9,125 nucleotides of DNA, taken from NCBI GenBank assembly GCA_949286445.1, contig CASECL010000055.1, positions 1 to 9,125 on the forward strand. The letters are read 5' to 3'. Position 1 is the first letter of the stretch. The number at the start of each line of letters is the position of its first letter. Shown piece after piece: positions 1-5,783 of the stretch. Both the position numbers and the translations under genes were made by a program. The DNA comes from an uncultured bacterium. Lineage in GTDB: Bacteria > Verrucomicrobiota > Lentisphaeria > Victivallales > Victivallaceae. Below the pieces are notes generated by a model. That model worked only from the letters and a program-made list of their open reading frames with translations. It did not search any database and was not told where the DNA came from.

Positions 1-20
1 AGACAGTTTTTAGGAAATGA

Positions 21-49
21 GAGCGCCGCGTACTGTCGTACGCAAGCTC
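21..49. repeat. hairpin-forming inverted repeat
   Basis: GCGTAC (28-33) and GTACGC (38-43) form a perfect 6-bp stem closing a TGTC loop. GAGC (21-24) and GCTC (46-49) add an outer 4-bp stem across a small asymmetric internal loop. No T-tract follows on either strand, so it is not a convincing terminator. It could be a protein-binding palindrome, an RNA structure or the end of a repeat element lying mostly outside the window. Confidence 0.5.
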
Positions 50-139
50 AAAATTGACGCCAGAACTGCTCGAAAGAGGGAGAACGGAAGTTGATGCACG
101 AATGATAAAATTGCAAGTTTTTGAGGACAAAGTATATAT

Positions 140-278
140 TTATGCAAAATCTTTTTGCAGAAGCAATCGTTTAGTTACAGTCGCTTTGGGCTTTAGATAA
201 GGCTGCAAAGCCGATGCCTGCTAACGTATGCAAAGCTGAAACCAACAAAATATAAAATCAAAAGCAACTTTTGCATAA
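140..278. repeat. 139-bp segment bounded by 10-bp inverted repeats
   Basis: TTATGCAAAA (140-149) and TTTTGCATAA (269-278) are exact reverse complements. They enclose 119 bp with no coding capacity but some internal symmetry (GGCTTT near 190 and AAAGCC near 208). This is the shape of a small miniature inverted-repeat element, but no target-site duplication is visible next to the arms (139 is t, 279 is t). The arms are AT-rich, so a chance match is possible. Confidence 0.3.
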
Positions 279-376
279 TCGACTAAATAAAATAAGTTAA
301 AGAACCAATGCGAAAATAAAATCAGAGGCATGGAAAAACGGATTGCTTTCACGCATATCTGTTTATAAAATGATGA

Positions 377-415
377 GCCGTCTGCGACCGGACTGCGAAT
401 ACCGGTGCAAACGGC
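377..415 (-). terminator. interrupted hairpin downstream of the pilin-like pair
   Basis: Three stem blocks pair in register: GCCGT/ACGGC (377-381 with 411-415), TGC/GCA (383-385 with 407-409) and ACCGG/CCGGT (387-391 with 402-406). There is one mismatch, one bulge and a 10-nt loop, giving 13 pairs in all. Read on the minus strand it sits about 80 nt past the stop of the 496-1251 gene and is followed by TCATCATTTTAT, only a weak U-tract. It could terminate the pilin transcript or protect its 3' end. Confidence 0.35.
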
Positions 416-495
416 GTTAAAAAGCTGCCGGCAGAAAAATTTCTGAAATTGAAACTTTTTTTACAGCTTTATTCTGTGTGAATGCCGGATATCAA

Positions 496-1251
496 TTAAA
501 ACTGCTGGTAACCGTTTTCCGGCTGTTTGCCCCAACCACCTGTTCCATTGACAATGGAATTGATTTTGAGATAATTGTTATAGCTGGCATGACCGTCGGC
601 ATAGGAAATATTCGCTCCCTTGTTGTGGCGCACGCCCCAGTTTCCGTCATTACTGGAGTTGCCATCGTAAATGATGCCTTTGTTGTTGTCAACTTTGAAT
701 GAACCATTAGTTCCCCAGTCAGGTGCTTCTACTGCACGGCCGTCGGAATCGGCAAGGACCCAGAGTTGAGCTGGTTTTTTGATTCGGGAAAGCTTGTTGA
801 TGATAGGTACATATCCGGAGGCGATGCCGCCGACACCGTAAGTCATCAACCCGTAATGGGTGTTGTATGCACCCCAGTTTCTGATATTTCCCACGGACGG
901 GCAGCGGAGCAGACCGTTTTGTTTGAACTTCACGTTGCCGCTTTCATTCCATTCGACTTTCAGGTCCGACTCATTGATGTATGGTGCTATAAAGTTTGAC
1001 CAGTAATGAGTTTCTTCCGGCCACAAAGTGGAATCTGCCAGCGAACTGCTGTGCGGAGGAAGATAGTCATTGTTATCGGAGGCGTAGGCGATCCATCCGG
1101 TGGTCAGCTGGCGTACGTTGCTGAGACACTTGGCGGCGCGGCCGCGCTCACGGGCGGAGTTCAATGCGGGGAGCAACATGGAGGCAAGGATACCGATGAT
1201 CGCAATGACCACCAGCAATTCAATCAAGGTGAAATTTTTGACTTTTTTCAT
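496..1251 (-). CDS. prepilin-type protein with H-x9-DG signature (copy A)
   Basis: Predicted pseudopilin-like exported protein, 251 aa. A type IV prepilin leader (MKKVKN, cleavage expected before Phe7) precedes FTLIELL with the conserved Glu at mature position 5. A hydrophobic helix runs to about residue 30, followed by a globular, Trp/Tyr/Gly-rich domain. Residues 209-220 fit H-x9-DG exactly (His209, Asp219, Gly220), the mark of the prepilin-processing-associated H-X9-DG family. Cys42 and Cys117 could form a disulfide. The residue before the cleavage site is Asn rather than the usual Gly. An upstream in-frame GTG at 1260 would add three residues; the ATG at 1251 is preferred because it gives exactly the 251-aa length of the neighbouring paralog. 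No strong ribosome site is seen. The gene lies 148 nt behind its paralog on the same strand and is probably cotranscribed or expressed in parallel. Substrate and partners are unknown; related proteins are thought to build surface or secretion pseudopili. Confidence 0.88.
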   Translation of the reverse strand: MKKVKNFTLIELLVVIAIIGILASMLLPALNSARERGRAAKCLSNVRQLTTGWIAYASDNNDYLPPHSSSLADSTLWPEETHYWSNFIAPYINESDLKVEWNESGNVKFKQNGLLRCPSVGNIRNWGAYNTHYGLMTYGVGGIASGYVPIINKLSRIKKPAQLWVLADSDGRAVEAPDWGTNGSFKVDNNKGIIYDGNSSNDGNWGVRHNKGANISYADGHASYNNYLKINSIVNGTGGWGKQPENGYQQF

Positions 1252-1399
1252 GGATACCACTTTTAGTTTTGATTTTTATTTACTTTGATAATTTTAAAAC
1301 ATTGAGCAATGAACAACTTACCATGCCTCCCTGCGATGCCGGTTCCTGGACTTTAATGAACTGTGGCGGTTCCGGGATCTCTGGTCCGGTATAGAAATA

Positions 1400-2155
1400 T
1401 CAGAATTGCTGGTAACCGTTCTCCGGCTGTTTGCCCCAACCACCCGTTCCATTGATCACAGAATTGATTTTGAGGTAATTATTATAGCTGGCATGTCCGT
1501 CAGCATAGGATATATTCACGCCGCGATTATGTCTGGCTCCCCAATTGCCGTCATTGCTGGAGTTGCCGTCATAGAAGATGCCTTTGTTATTGTCAACTTT
1601 ACAGGAATCGTTTTTCCCCCAGTCCGGAGCTTCCACAGCACGGGAATCAGAATCCGCCATGACCCAGAGCTGAGCCGGTTTCTTTATCCGGGATATTTTA
1701 TTGATAACCGGCACATATCCGGAGGCGACACCGCCAATGCCGTACGTCATAATTCCATAGTGAGTCCAGTAAGCACTCCAGTTGCTGATATTGCCGACAG
1801 ACGGGCAGCGAAGCAAGCCGTTCTGCTTGAATTTTTTATCTCCGTTTTCGTCCCATTCCACTCTCATATCCGGTTCATTGATATAATTAGCCAGAAAATT
1901 TGCCCAGAATTTATTTTCACAATTCCATTTATCTTTTTCTGCCCACATAGTGCTGTGTGGCGGGATATAGTCATTGTTGTCCGACGCATAAGCCAGCCAC
2001 CCTGTGGTTAACTGCCGCACATTGCTCAGACACTTGGCAGCGCGGCCGCGTTCCCGGGCGGAATTCAGGGCTGGCAATAACATGGAGGCGAGTATGCCGA
2101 TGATCGCGATAACCACCAGCAACTCAATCAAGGTGAAGTTCTGATGTTTTTTCAT
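1400..2155 (-). CDS. prepilin-type protein with H-x9-DG signature (copy B)
   Basis: Paralog of the downstream gene: 251 aa, aligned end to end without a gap, about 206 of 251 positions identical by hand count. It has the same layout: leader MKKHQN, FTLIELL with Glu at mature position 5, hydrophobic helix to about residue 30, H-x9-DG at 209-220 and the same C-terminus ending NGYQQF. Differences cluster in residues 68-90, where fewer than half the positions match; residues 11-50, 111-120 and 221-230 are identical. Copy B has extra cysteines at 79 and 185 besides Cys42 and Cys117. The ATG at 2155 has only a weak GGA upstream. A good promoter lies at 2214-2242, giving a leader of about 50 nt, so this copy is first in the transcript. 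Tandem duplication is the clear origin; a scaffold or substrate-binding pseudopilin role is inferred from the family only. Confidence 0.9.
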   Translation of the reverse strand: MKKHQNFTLIELLVVIAIIGILASMLLPALNSARERGRAAKCLSNVRQLTTGWLAYASDNNDYIPPHSTMWAEKDKWNCENKFWANFLANYINEPDMRVEWDENGDKKFKQNGLLRCPSVGNISNWSAYWTHYGIMTYGIGGVASGYVPVINKISRIKKPAQLWVMADSDSRAVEAPDWGKNDSCKVDNNKGIFYDGNSSNDGNWGARHNRGVNISYADGHASYNNYLKINSVINGTGGWGKQPENGYQQF

Positions 2156-2213
2156 ATTTTATCATTCCACAAAGTTATGTTTTATTGCGTAATGTCGGTG
2201 TTTCGCTGGTAAT

Positions 2214-2242
2214 ACTATACTTTAAAACAGCTTGGAAACCAA
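2214..2242 (-). promoter_or_regulatory. sigma70-type promoter for the pilin-like pair
   Basis: On the minus strand TTGGTT (2242-2237) and TATAGT (2219-2214) are separated by 17 bp. Transcription would start near 2207, about 52 nt before the ATG at 2155. The -35 box lies inside the palindrome CTTGG-AAA-CCAAG (2231-2243, plus-strand reading), which would suit an operator. A TTTTAAA block just upstream of the -10 recurs at about 1292-1299 before the second pilin gene, hinting at its own weaker promoter. Confidence 0.55.
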
Positions 2243-2250
2243 GTTTTTTT
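2231..2250 (+). promoter_or_regulatory. inverted repeat plus T7: operator or plus-strand terminator
   Basis: CTTGG (2231-2235), AAA loop, CCAAG (2239-2243) is followed by seven T. Read on the plus strand this has the form of a short intrinsic terminator, but no plus-strand gene lies upstream to terminate. The same palindrome covers the -35 box of the minus pilin promoter, so a repressor site is the alternative reading. The sequence does not decide between them. Confidence 0.4.
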
Positions 2251-2352
2251 GAATGAAAATTTGATGAAAAATGAATTTGTTTTGTGAAATTTCATGAGAT
2301 GAGTTTATAGTTTCATAAGTAATGAAGTTGTGTGATGGATGTGAAAAGTGAT

Positions 2353-2381
2353 TTGAAAAATGTTTTTTACCATGTTATATT
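2353..2381 (+). promoter_or_regulatory. sigma70-type extended -10 promoter for deoC
   Basis: TTGAAA (2353-2358), a 17-bp spacer and TATATT (2376-2381) preceded by TG-n form a near-consensus promoter with an extended -10. Transcription would start near 2388, leaving a leader of about 90 nt before the deoC ATG. The same nine bases TGTTATATT occur in the thiD promoter at 8161-8169. Confidence 0.68.
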
Positions 2382-2461
2382 TACAGTAGATTTCTCAATG
2401 AGGCTGAAGCGTAATGGGATATGTTTTTCGGCCTTGCAATTAAATCAGTTCAGTTATTGTA

Positions 2462-2468
2462 GAGAGGA
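2462..2468 (+). promoter_or_regulatory. ribosome binding site of deoC
   Basis: GAGAGGA at 2462-2468 lies 10 nt before the ATG at 2479. It is the only purine-rich site in the upstream open frame and decides the start in favour of 2479 over 2332. Confidence 0.65.
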
Positions 2469-2478
2469 AAAGTTGGTT

Positions 2479-3189
2479 ATGAAGCCGGATAAAAAAGCCT
2501 GCGAAATGAGCGTAAAAGAACTTGCTGCCTACATTGATCAATCGGTGTTGAAGCCGGAATTCACCCAGGATGATATCCGTAAATATATTGCTGAAGGAGT
2601 GGAATTCGGGTGTGCCACCGTCTGTATTAATCCAGCTTCATTGCCGATTGCCCGTGAACTCTGCCGCGGAACATCTACCGGAATTTGCGTGGTATGTGAT
2701 TTCCCGTTCGGGCTGAGTACCACTGAATCAAAAGTGGCGCAGGCTGAAATAATCTGCCGTGACGGTGATGTGCAGGAGCTCGACGTGGTTGCCAATTACG
2801 GCTGGATCAGAAGCCGGATGTTCAAACAGGTGGAAGAGGATATCCGTGCAGTAGTCGATGCCTGCCACCGTTATGGTACTGCGGTAAAGGTTATATTTGA
2901 AACCGATGCGCTCACTCTTGAAGAGATTGCCCGGGCCACTGAATGCGCAATAGCCGCGGGGGCAGATTTCATTAAGAGTTCCACCGGATTTTACACCGGC
3001 GGTAAAAATGAGGGAGCGAGCATTGAGGTAGTCAAAGCCATGATTGATGCAGCTAAAGGCCGTTGCAAAGTGAAAGGTTCCGGCTGTATCCGTACCCGGG
3101 AACATTTCCTGGCCCTGATTGACATGGGTATTGACCGCATGGGCATCGGTTACCGTTCCACTCCGGTGGTGCTGGGGCTGAAAAAATAA
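2479..3189 (+). CDS. deoC: deoxyribose-phosphate aldolase
   Basis: Cytosolic class I aldolase (EC 4.1.2.4) that reversibly splits 2-deoxyribose-5-phosphate to glyceraldehyde-3-phosphate and acetaldehyde in deoxynucleoside catabolism. The protein is 236 aa, within the family range of roughly 220-260. Visible family elements: YIDQSVLKP (18-26, usual DHTLLKP region), CDFPFG (73-78), ELDVVANYG (100-108) with Asp102, VKVIFET (136-142) with Lys137 as the expected Schiff-base lysine, ADFIKSSTGF (162-171) with Lys166 as the second active-site lysine, and GSGCIRT (200-206) plus MGIGY (221-225) for phosphate binding. All catalytic positions are present. The start at 2479 is chosen for its ribosome site and the promoter at 2353-2381. 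The gene is monocistronic as seen: no other deo genes adjoin, and a terminator begins at its stop codon. Confidence 0.95.
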   Translation: MKPDKKACEMSVKELAAYIDQSVLKPEFTQDDIRKYIAEGVEFGCATVCINPASLPIARELCRGTSTGICVVCDFPFGLSTTESKVAQAEIICRDGDVQELDVVANYGWIRSRMFKQVEEDIRAVVDACHRYGTAVKVIFETDALTLEEIARATECAIAAGADFIKSSTGFYTGGKNEGASIEVVKAMIDAAKGRCKVKGSGCIRTREHFLALIDMGIDRMGIGYRSTPVVLGLKK

Positions 3190-3211
3190 CCGGGCGGAGT
3201 TCCGGTTTTAT
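3188..3211 (+). terminator. intrinsic terminator of deoC
   Basis: AACCGG (3188-3193) and CCGGTT (3202-3207) form a 6-bp stem with an 8-nt loop, followed by TTATT. The stem starts inside the deoC stop codon (TAA 3187-3189). Confidence 0.65.
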
Positions 3212-3212
3212 T

Positions 3213-3374
3213 CCTGCCGCGGCAGGATGCCTGAAAACAGCAGAGACAGAATTGCCGCGGCAGGGTGCCTGAAAACAGCAGGGACAGAATTGCCGCGGCA
3301 GGATGCCTGAAAACAGCAGAGACAGAATTGCCGCGGCAGGATGCCTGAAAACAGCAGAGACAGAATTGCCGCGG
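3213..3374. repeat. 38-bp tandem repeat, about 4.2 copies
   Basis: The unit begins GCCGCGGCAGGATG and ends ACAGAATT. Copies occupy 3216-3253, 3254-3291, 3292-3329 and 3330-3367, then a 7-bp partial copy to 3374. Copies 1, 3 and 4 are identical; copy 2 differs at two sites, both A to G. Each unit carries the palindrome GCCGCGGC and can also fold GGCA-GGA-TGCC; at the first copy the palindrome grows to 14 bp (3213-3226). The units abut directly with no unique spacer, so this is not a CRISPR array. The period is not a multiple of three, so it is not a repeated peptide. It sits just past the deoC terminator. Confidence 0.9.
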
Positions 3375-3573
3375 TGTTCGGATCGGAAGAAGAGATGAAT
3401 TTGTGTTCACCGTCACTGCCGTGATGCTGTTTCCCGGCAGGGAGTGGATTTTGAGGTTCCGGCTGGAGGTATGCAACGGCACAGGGGTGATATTTTCCGG
3501 CATATATTGCCGTGATTTGAAATCAATATTTTGCTGTGATCCCTGTAGAAAATAAACGGCTGATCAGCATGGG
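3375..3573. other. spacer between repeat array and nitroreductase gene
   Basis: I see no supportable gene here. It contains a short palindrome GATTTGAAATC (3514-3524) and a TATATT at 3503-3508 without a good partner -35 box, so the promoter of the next gene is not resolved. A minus-strand open frame across 3150-3503 only translates the tandem repeats in shifting phase. Confidence 0.5.
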
Positions 3574-3580
3574 AAAGGAG
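3574..3580 (+). promoter_or_regulatory. ribosome binding site deciding the nitroreductase start
   Basis: AAAGGAG at 3574-3580 is a strong Shine-Dalgarno sequence. It is 1 nt from the ATG at 3582 and 7 nt from the ATG at 3588, so the second ATG is the likely start. Confidence 0.75.
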
Positions 3581-3587
3581 AATGCAG

Positions 3588-4418
3588 ATGATTAAATTTG
3601 ATCTTTCCAAATGTGTGCGGTGCGGAGAATGCGTCCGGGATTGTGTAGCAGGAATTATTCATCAGGATGCCGATGATGTTCCGTCGGTATCGCCGGAGAA
3701 TTTCAAATTCTGTCTCAACTGCCAGCATTGTCTTGCGGTTTGCCAGACCGGGGCAGTGGAGTGCAACGGTGTCACGGCAGAAGAATGTTCCATCAGTCAT
3801 GATTTTCCCCGTCCGGAACAGATGCTTGATTTGATCAGTTTCCGGCGCAGCATCCGCCGTTTCCGGGAGGAGAATGTGGACCGGGAGACGCTGGATAAAC
3901 TGGAAAAAGTTCTGAAATGGACTCCTACCGGATGCAATGATCACCGGTTGTTTTTTGCGGTTTCGGCTGACCGGGCAAGCACGGATTATTTCCGGAATGA
4001 AACTGTTGATTTATGCCGGAAACTGGTAAAATGCCGGATTCCGGGGTGGCTGTTTCCCCGTTACCGGAGATTTTTCCATGCGGTGCTTACCGGAGAAGAT
4101 CTGGTGTTCCGGGGGGCGCCGCATTTTATTGTGGCGGCAACGCCGGGAAACGCCCCCTGCCGTGCGGCTGATCCGTGGATCGCGTTAAGTTATTTTGATT
4201 TGCACGCTCAAAGTCTGGGGGTCGGCACCTGCTGGTGCGGGTTTGCTGAACGGGTATTCCGGCTCAGCGGGAAAATGCGCCGGAAACTTGGTATTCCGGC
4301 AGGCTACCGGATCGGAGCGGTAATGCTGTTTGGTTTTCCTGAGGTGCATTATCCCAGGGCGACCAATCCGGTACCGATGTTGCTTAAGGAAATAAGTTCC
4401 GGCGAACAATTCCAGTGA
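3588..4418 (+). CDS. ferredoxin-nitroreductase fusion protein
   Basis: Cytosolic redox enzyme, 276 aa, combining a 2x[4Fe-4S] ferredoxin domain with an FMN-dependent nitroreductase-family domain. Cys9, Cys12, Cys15 and Cys19 form C-x2-C-x2-C-x3-C, and Cys42, Cys45, Cys48 and Cys52 form the second set. The nitroreductase part begins near residue 84 with FRRSIRRF, the family's FMN-phosphate-contacting start, followed by the GAPHFIVA strand (176-183), the GVGTCWCGF segment (211-219) and GYRIGAVMLFGFP (239-251). The iron-sulfur domain presumably feeds electrons to the flavin. The substrate cannot be told from sequence: family members reduce nitroaromatics, quinones or other electrophiles. The start at 3588 follows from the ribosome site. 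No Pro follows the fourth Cys of either motif, unlike many ferredoxins. The gene stands alone and converges on the rhomboid gene. Confidence 0.9.
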   Translation: MIKFDLSKCVRCGECVRDCVAGIIHQDADDVPSVSPENFKFCLNCQHCLAVCQTGAVECNGVTAEECSISHDFPRPEQMLDLISFRRSIRRFREENVDRETLDKLEKVLKWTPTGCNDHRLFFAVSADRASTDYFRNETVDLCRKLVKCRIPGWLFPRYRRFFHAVLTGEDLVFRGAPHFIVAATPGNAPCRAADPWIALSYFDLHAQSLGVGTCWCGFAERVFRLSGKMRRKLGIPAGYRIGAVMLFGFPEVHYPRATNPVPMLLKEISSGEQFQ

Positions 4419-4449
4419 ACACATTATCTCCCGCAGGCGATGGTTTTCT

Positions 4450-4469
4450 GCCCCGGTGGTCATCGGGGC
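4450..4469. terminator. hairpin between convergent genes
   Basis: GCCCCG (4450-4455) and CGGGGC (4464-4469) form a strong 6-bp stem with an 8-nt loop between two convergent stop codons (4418 plus, 4517 minus). The T-rich run for plus-strand termination (4501-4512) lies some 30 nt away and no U-tract follows on the minus strand, so this is a candidate bidirectional terminator rather than a clean one. Confidence 0.45.
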
Positions 4470-4516
4470 GGGGGGAGTGCTTTTCAGTGTCCGGCAGCTG
4501 GTTTAATTTTTTACTT

Positions 4517-5713
4517 TCATAGTATTTTGGTCTGCCGGTATTCGTCCTCCTGGCTGAGCGTTTTGCGGCAACGTTGCCAGAACCCCAGCAGCAATCCCGG
4601 AACCGTTCCTCCGATGTGGGCAAAAAATGCCACTCCCAGTCCAGCTGTACCTGAAACAGCTGGATCGATGGATAAAATACCGAGCCAGGTCTGCAATAAC
4701 AGCCAGAGGATGAATACTGCGATTGCCGGCAGAGTTATCCAGTTGCGACGGCCAAGTATGCCGATGCCGGAAATATTCCGGAAAATCATAAAAGAGATTT
4801 TTGCCCGGGGGAATTTGACCGCGAAAAATGCGATTATTCCGGATATAAATCCGCTTGCACCCACGCAGGGAACCGTGGAACGCGGATCAATGACAGAGTG
4901 AAAAATCAGTGCTGATATTCCTGAGATCAGCAATAGAAGAATATATTTTACCCTGCCGAGTTCTCTTTCCGTATCACCGCCGAAAATCAGCAGAAAATAC
5001 ATGTTGCCGAGCAGATGAAGCAAATCGGCGTGAATGAACATGGAACTGAATATGGTAAGTCCGGTGTGCCTGCTCCAGTTAGACGGAATGAAGCCCCAGT
5101 CTGCAATGAGGTTGCCGGTATGCCCGGAAGTCAAGATAAATATTGCTGTACACAGCACTGCTGCAGTATAAGTCACAAACGGCACGGCGGCAGATGATGA
5201 ACAGCTTTGTTTTACCGGCATGCCGAGAAGTCCGGCCAGATATTCCAGGGAATTATCCGGTGTATCGCCGGAAGTGTTGAAGACCGTATTGACGTATTCT
5301 TCATCTTTCCTGATTTGATGCATAGCCAGTATTTCTCTGGCGCGTGGCGGCAATTCCTCTTCCTGCGGTTTTTCCGGTACCGGTATGGTGTCAAGTTCTC
5401 CGGGGTCGAACCAGATCAGCTGACAGGAACGGCAGACATCCAATTCCAGCTGGCGGCCGCCTGCAGTCAAATTGGTGCGGCACATATTCCGGCTGCAGAT
5501 CGGGCAGGATTTCCCGGCAGGCGGCAGACCATACTGGGAATTATTCCATATTTTATTTGCCAGTTCCCCGTTGGCGCGCTTGCGCATGGCTGGCATGGTA
5601 ACCATTCTGCCGCCGCATTCGGGACAGCGGAAAAAAGCGGTGCCGGAATTGTTCTCCCTGACCAGATCTTTCCGGCATACCGGGCAGAGCATTCCTGTTT
5701 TCTGCTGGTTCAT
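4517..5713 (-). CDS. rhomboid intramembrane serine protease with N-terminal zinc ribbons
   Basis: Predicted polytopic membrane protease, 398 aa, that cleaves membrane-anchored substrates within the bilayer. The soluble N-terminus carries two zinc-ribbon-like modules: Cys10/Cys13 with Cys30/Cys33, and Cys70/Cys73 with Cys94/Cys97 followed by LIWFDPGELD, typical of zf-TFIIB type ribbons. A charged linker (about 110-170) leads to about six membrane helices from residue 177 onward. Rhomboid motifs are intact: HADLLHLLGN (His228, His233, Asn237 for the oxyanion site), the GASG box with nucleophile Ser287, and AHIGG with catalytic His366. The tail after 380 is short and basic. The start at 5713 has only a weak upstream GGA; an internal ATG at 5692 would keep all cysteines. 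It is last in a minus-strand set, 70 nt after the reductase gene, with a long hairpin between. The substrate is unknown; the zinc ribbons may recruit partners. Confidence 0.93.
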   Translation of the reverse strand: MNQQKTGMLCPVCRKDLVRENNSGTAFFRCPECGGRMVTMPAMRKRANGELANKIWNNSQYGLPPAGKSCPICSRNMCRTNLTAGGRQLELDVCRSCQLIWFDPGELDTIPVPEKPQEEELPPRAREILAMHQIRKDEEYVNTVFNTSGDTPDNSLEYLAGLLGMPVKQSCSSSAAVPFVTYTAAVLCTAIFILTSGHTGNLIADWGFIPSNWSRHTGLTIFSSMFIHADLLHLLGNMYFLLIFGGDTERELGRVKYILLLLISGISALIFHSVIDPRSTVPCVGASGFISGIIAFFAVKFPRAKISFMIFRNISGIGILGRRNWITLPAIAVFILWLLLQTWLGILSIDPAVSGTAGLGVAFFAHIGGTVPGLLLGFWQRCRKTLSQEDEYRQTKIL

Positions 5714-5729
5714 ATCGCCGTTTCCACTG

Positions 5730-5778
5730 AATGGTAATCCGGGAGGGAAGCACAGGCGTCCTGCCCGGATTACTCATT
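5730..5778 (-). promoter_or_regulatory. long intercistronic hairpin before the rhomboid gene
   Basis: GTAATCCGGG (5734-5743) and CCCGGATTAC (5764-5773) are exact reverse complements. AATG (5730-5733) and CATT (5775-5778) extend the stem by four pairs past a one-base bulge, and GGG-AGG/CCT-g-CCC pairing tightens the interior. It fills nearly all of the 70-nt gap between the reductase stop and the rhomboid start. It lacks a U-tract, so it may stabilise the upstream message, partially terminate, or limit rhomboid translation. Confidence 0.6.
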
Positions 5779-5783
5779 GTGAT

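Larger units (their letters stand above)
1..495. other. gene-free left flank with inverted repeats
   Basis: No reading frame here has a plausible start, ribosome site or recognisable protein. The only frame open from the left edge ends at a TGA at 55-57 after 18 codons, too short to judge as the tail of a gene. The stretch is AT-rich, notably 240-330. It holds a compact hairpin at 21-49, a 10-bp inverted repeat pair 120 bp apart (140-149 and 269-278), and a long interrupted hairpin at 377-415. No tRNA or known riboswitch core was recognised. It lies downstream of the pilin-like pair and may be that unit's 3' region plus unrelated repeat debris. Confidence 0.6.
2156..2478. other. divergent AT-rich spacer between pilin genes and deoC
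   Basis: This 323-base spacer has no supportable gene. The frame of deoC stays open back to an ATG at 2332, but that extension runs across the deoC promoter, is AT-rich and resembles no DeoC N-terminus. The spacer holds a minus promoter for the pilin-like genes (2214-2242), an inverted repeat with a T7 tract (2231-2250) and a plus promoter for deoC (2353-2381). A weaker plus candidate, TTGTGA at 2282 with TATAGT at 2306 and an 18-bp spacer, is also present. Confidence 0.65.

Noticed and set aside
1..57. C-terminal end of a plus-strand gene entering from the left
   Set aside because: Only 18 codons are open, part of them in a hairpin, and nothing recognisable is encoded; not enough to support a gene.
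160..240. Integron attC site or tRNA
   Set aside because: GTTACAG and CTAACG occur but in the wrong order for attC core sites, and no cloverleaf or T-loop consensus can be drawn.
2332..2478. N-terminal extension of deoC from an ATG at 2332
   Set aside because: It would add 49 residues with no family match, crosses a near-consensus promoter at 2353-2381, and lacks a ribosome site; the ATG at 2479 has one and begins the family domain.
3213..3374. CRISPR array
   Set aside because: The 38-bp units are contiguous and identical over their full length with no unique spacers, and no cas gene is nearby.
3150..3503. Minus-strand open frame of 117 codons
   Set aside because: It overlaps the end of deoC and mostly translates the 38-bp tandem repeat in shifting phase; it has no ribosome site or family resemblance.
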